Shown here: positions 63,899-64,000 of the stretch, one piece after another
Layout: every line of letters begins with the position of its first letter
How positions within the stretch are numbered: the stretch's first letter is position 1
Assembly: GCA_905250115.1 (NCBI GenBank)
Contig: CAJNOI010000047.1
Location: 41,870-105,869 of the forward strand
Length of the DNA: 64,000 nucleotides
Direction: 5' to 3'
Origin: Adineta steineri
Taxonomy: Eukaryota > Rotifera > Eurotatoria > Adinetida > Adinetidae
Translations under genes and position numbers: made by a program
Notes under the pieces: model-generated
The model's input: the letters and a program-made list of their open reading frames with translations, nothing else
Told to the model about the DNA's origin: nothing
Database searches by the model: none

Positions 63899-64000
63899 AT
63901 GGGTGGTCGTTTAACAACTCCGCCATCATCGGCATCTTCATCATCTGCAACAGCTCATCGACCAGCCGCTACAAATCCATCGACAAATATAGGTCATACA
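63899..64000 (+). CDS. 5' end of a gene running off the window
   Basis: An ATG at 63899 opens 34 codons to the window edge: MGGRLTTPPSSASSSSATAH and on, Ser/Ala/Pro/Thr-rich. Gly at positions 2-3 after Met followed by small polar residues is compatible with N-myristoylation. The family cannot be named from this much sequence. Confidence 0.5.
   Translation, partial: MGGRLTTPPSSASSSSATAHRPAATNPSTNIGHT

Overview
The window is eukaryotic nuclear DNA from a small invertebrate animal. It is AT-rich, genes lie on both strands, most introns are only 40-60 bp with GT/AG ends, and the proteins are metazoan (ribophorin II, PDIA5, selenoprotein K, TRMT10C, ELAV-type RNA-binding protein, class A GPCR, LOTUS-Tudor proteins). 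Compact introns plus two genes of bacterial or fungal flavour (an M23 metallopeptidase domain and a YMR196W-like GH63 hydrolase) make a bdelloid rotifer my best guess. That assignment is inference and no marker in the window proves it. A run of 100 N (21112-21211) marks an assembly gap. Exon structures were built by hand from splice sites, reading-frame continuity and remembered family sequence.

Layout, left to right. 1-658: 3' end of an unidentified + strand gene. 1381-1558: hAT-like MITE. 1896-4252 (+): ribophorin II, a subunit of oligosaccharyltransferase. 4742-6267 (-): RUSF1/DUF647 protein. 6336-7076 (-): M23 peptidase-domain protein. 7660-9305 (+): three-RRM ELAV-like protein. 9784-12716 (+): GH63-type glycoside hydrolase. 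12959-14757 (-): zinc-finger plus probable beta-propeller protein. 15907-16214: hobo-like MITE with a perfect 8-bp duplication. 16576-27642 (-): two tandem paralogous LOTUS-plus-extended-Tudor genes of the TDRD5/TDRD7 type; the upstream end of the second is lost in the gap. A third hAT-like MITE sits in an intron of the first.

27884-31723 (+): PDIA5-type protein disulfide isomerase with four CxxC thioredoxin domains. 31902-32779 (+): selenoprotein K with an in-frame UGA. 36031-38016 (+): TRMT10C/MRPP1. 38609-40277 (-): peptide-type GPCR. About 6 kb without a convincing gene follows. 47250-48230 and 49223-49552 (+): tandem bZIP genes, the second reduced to the DNA-binding and zipper part. 50841-51296 (+): small orphan membrane protein. 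53030-55222 (+): long-chain acyl-CoA synthetase. 56336-57375 (-): secreted, basic-site-rich peptide precursor. 59329-61814 (-): glycerol kinase with a hydrophobic C-terminal tail. 62079-63483 (-): membrane-anchored alpha/beta hydrolase. 63899-64000 (+): start of a further gene.

There is no operon logic. Thematic links are the secretory/ER group (RPN2, PDIA5, SelK), the germline LOTUS-Tudor pair, and lipid/glycerol metabolism (ACSL, glycerol kinase). The most distinctive structural features are micro-exons: 5 nt in glycerol kinase, two 13-nt exons at equivalent positions in two thioredoxin domains of PDIA5, and 19 nt in selenoprotein K.
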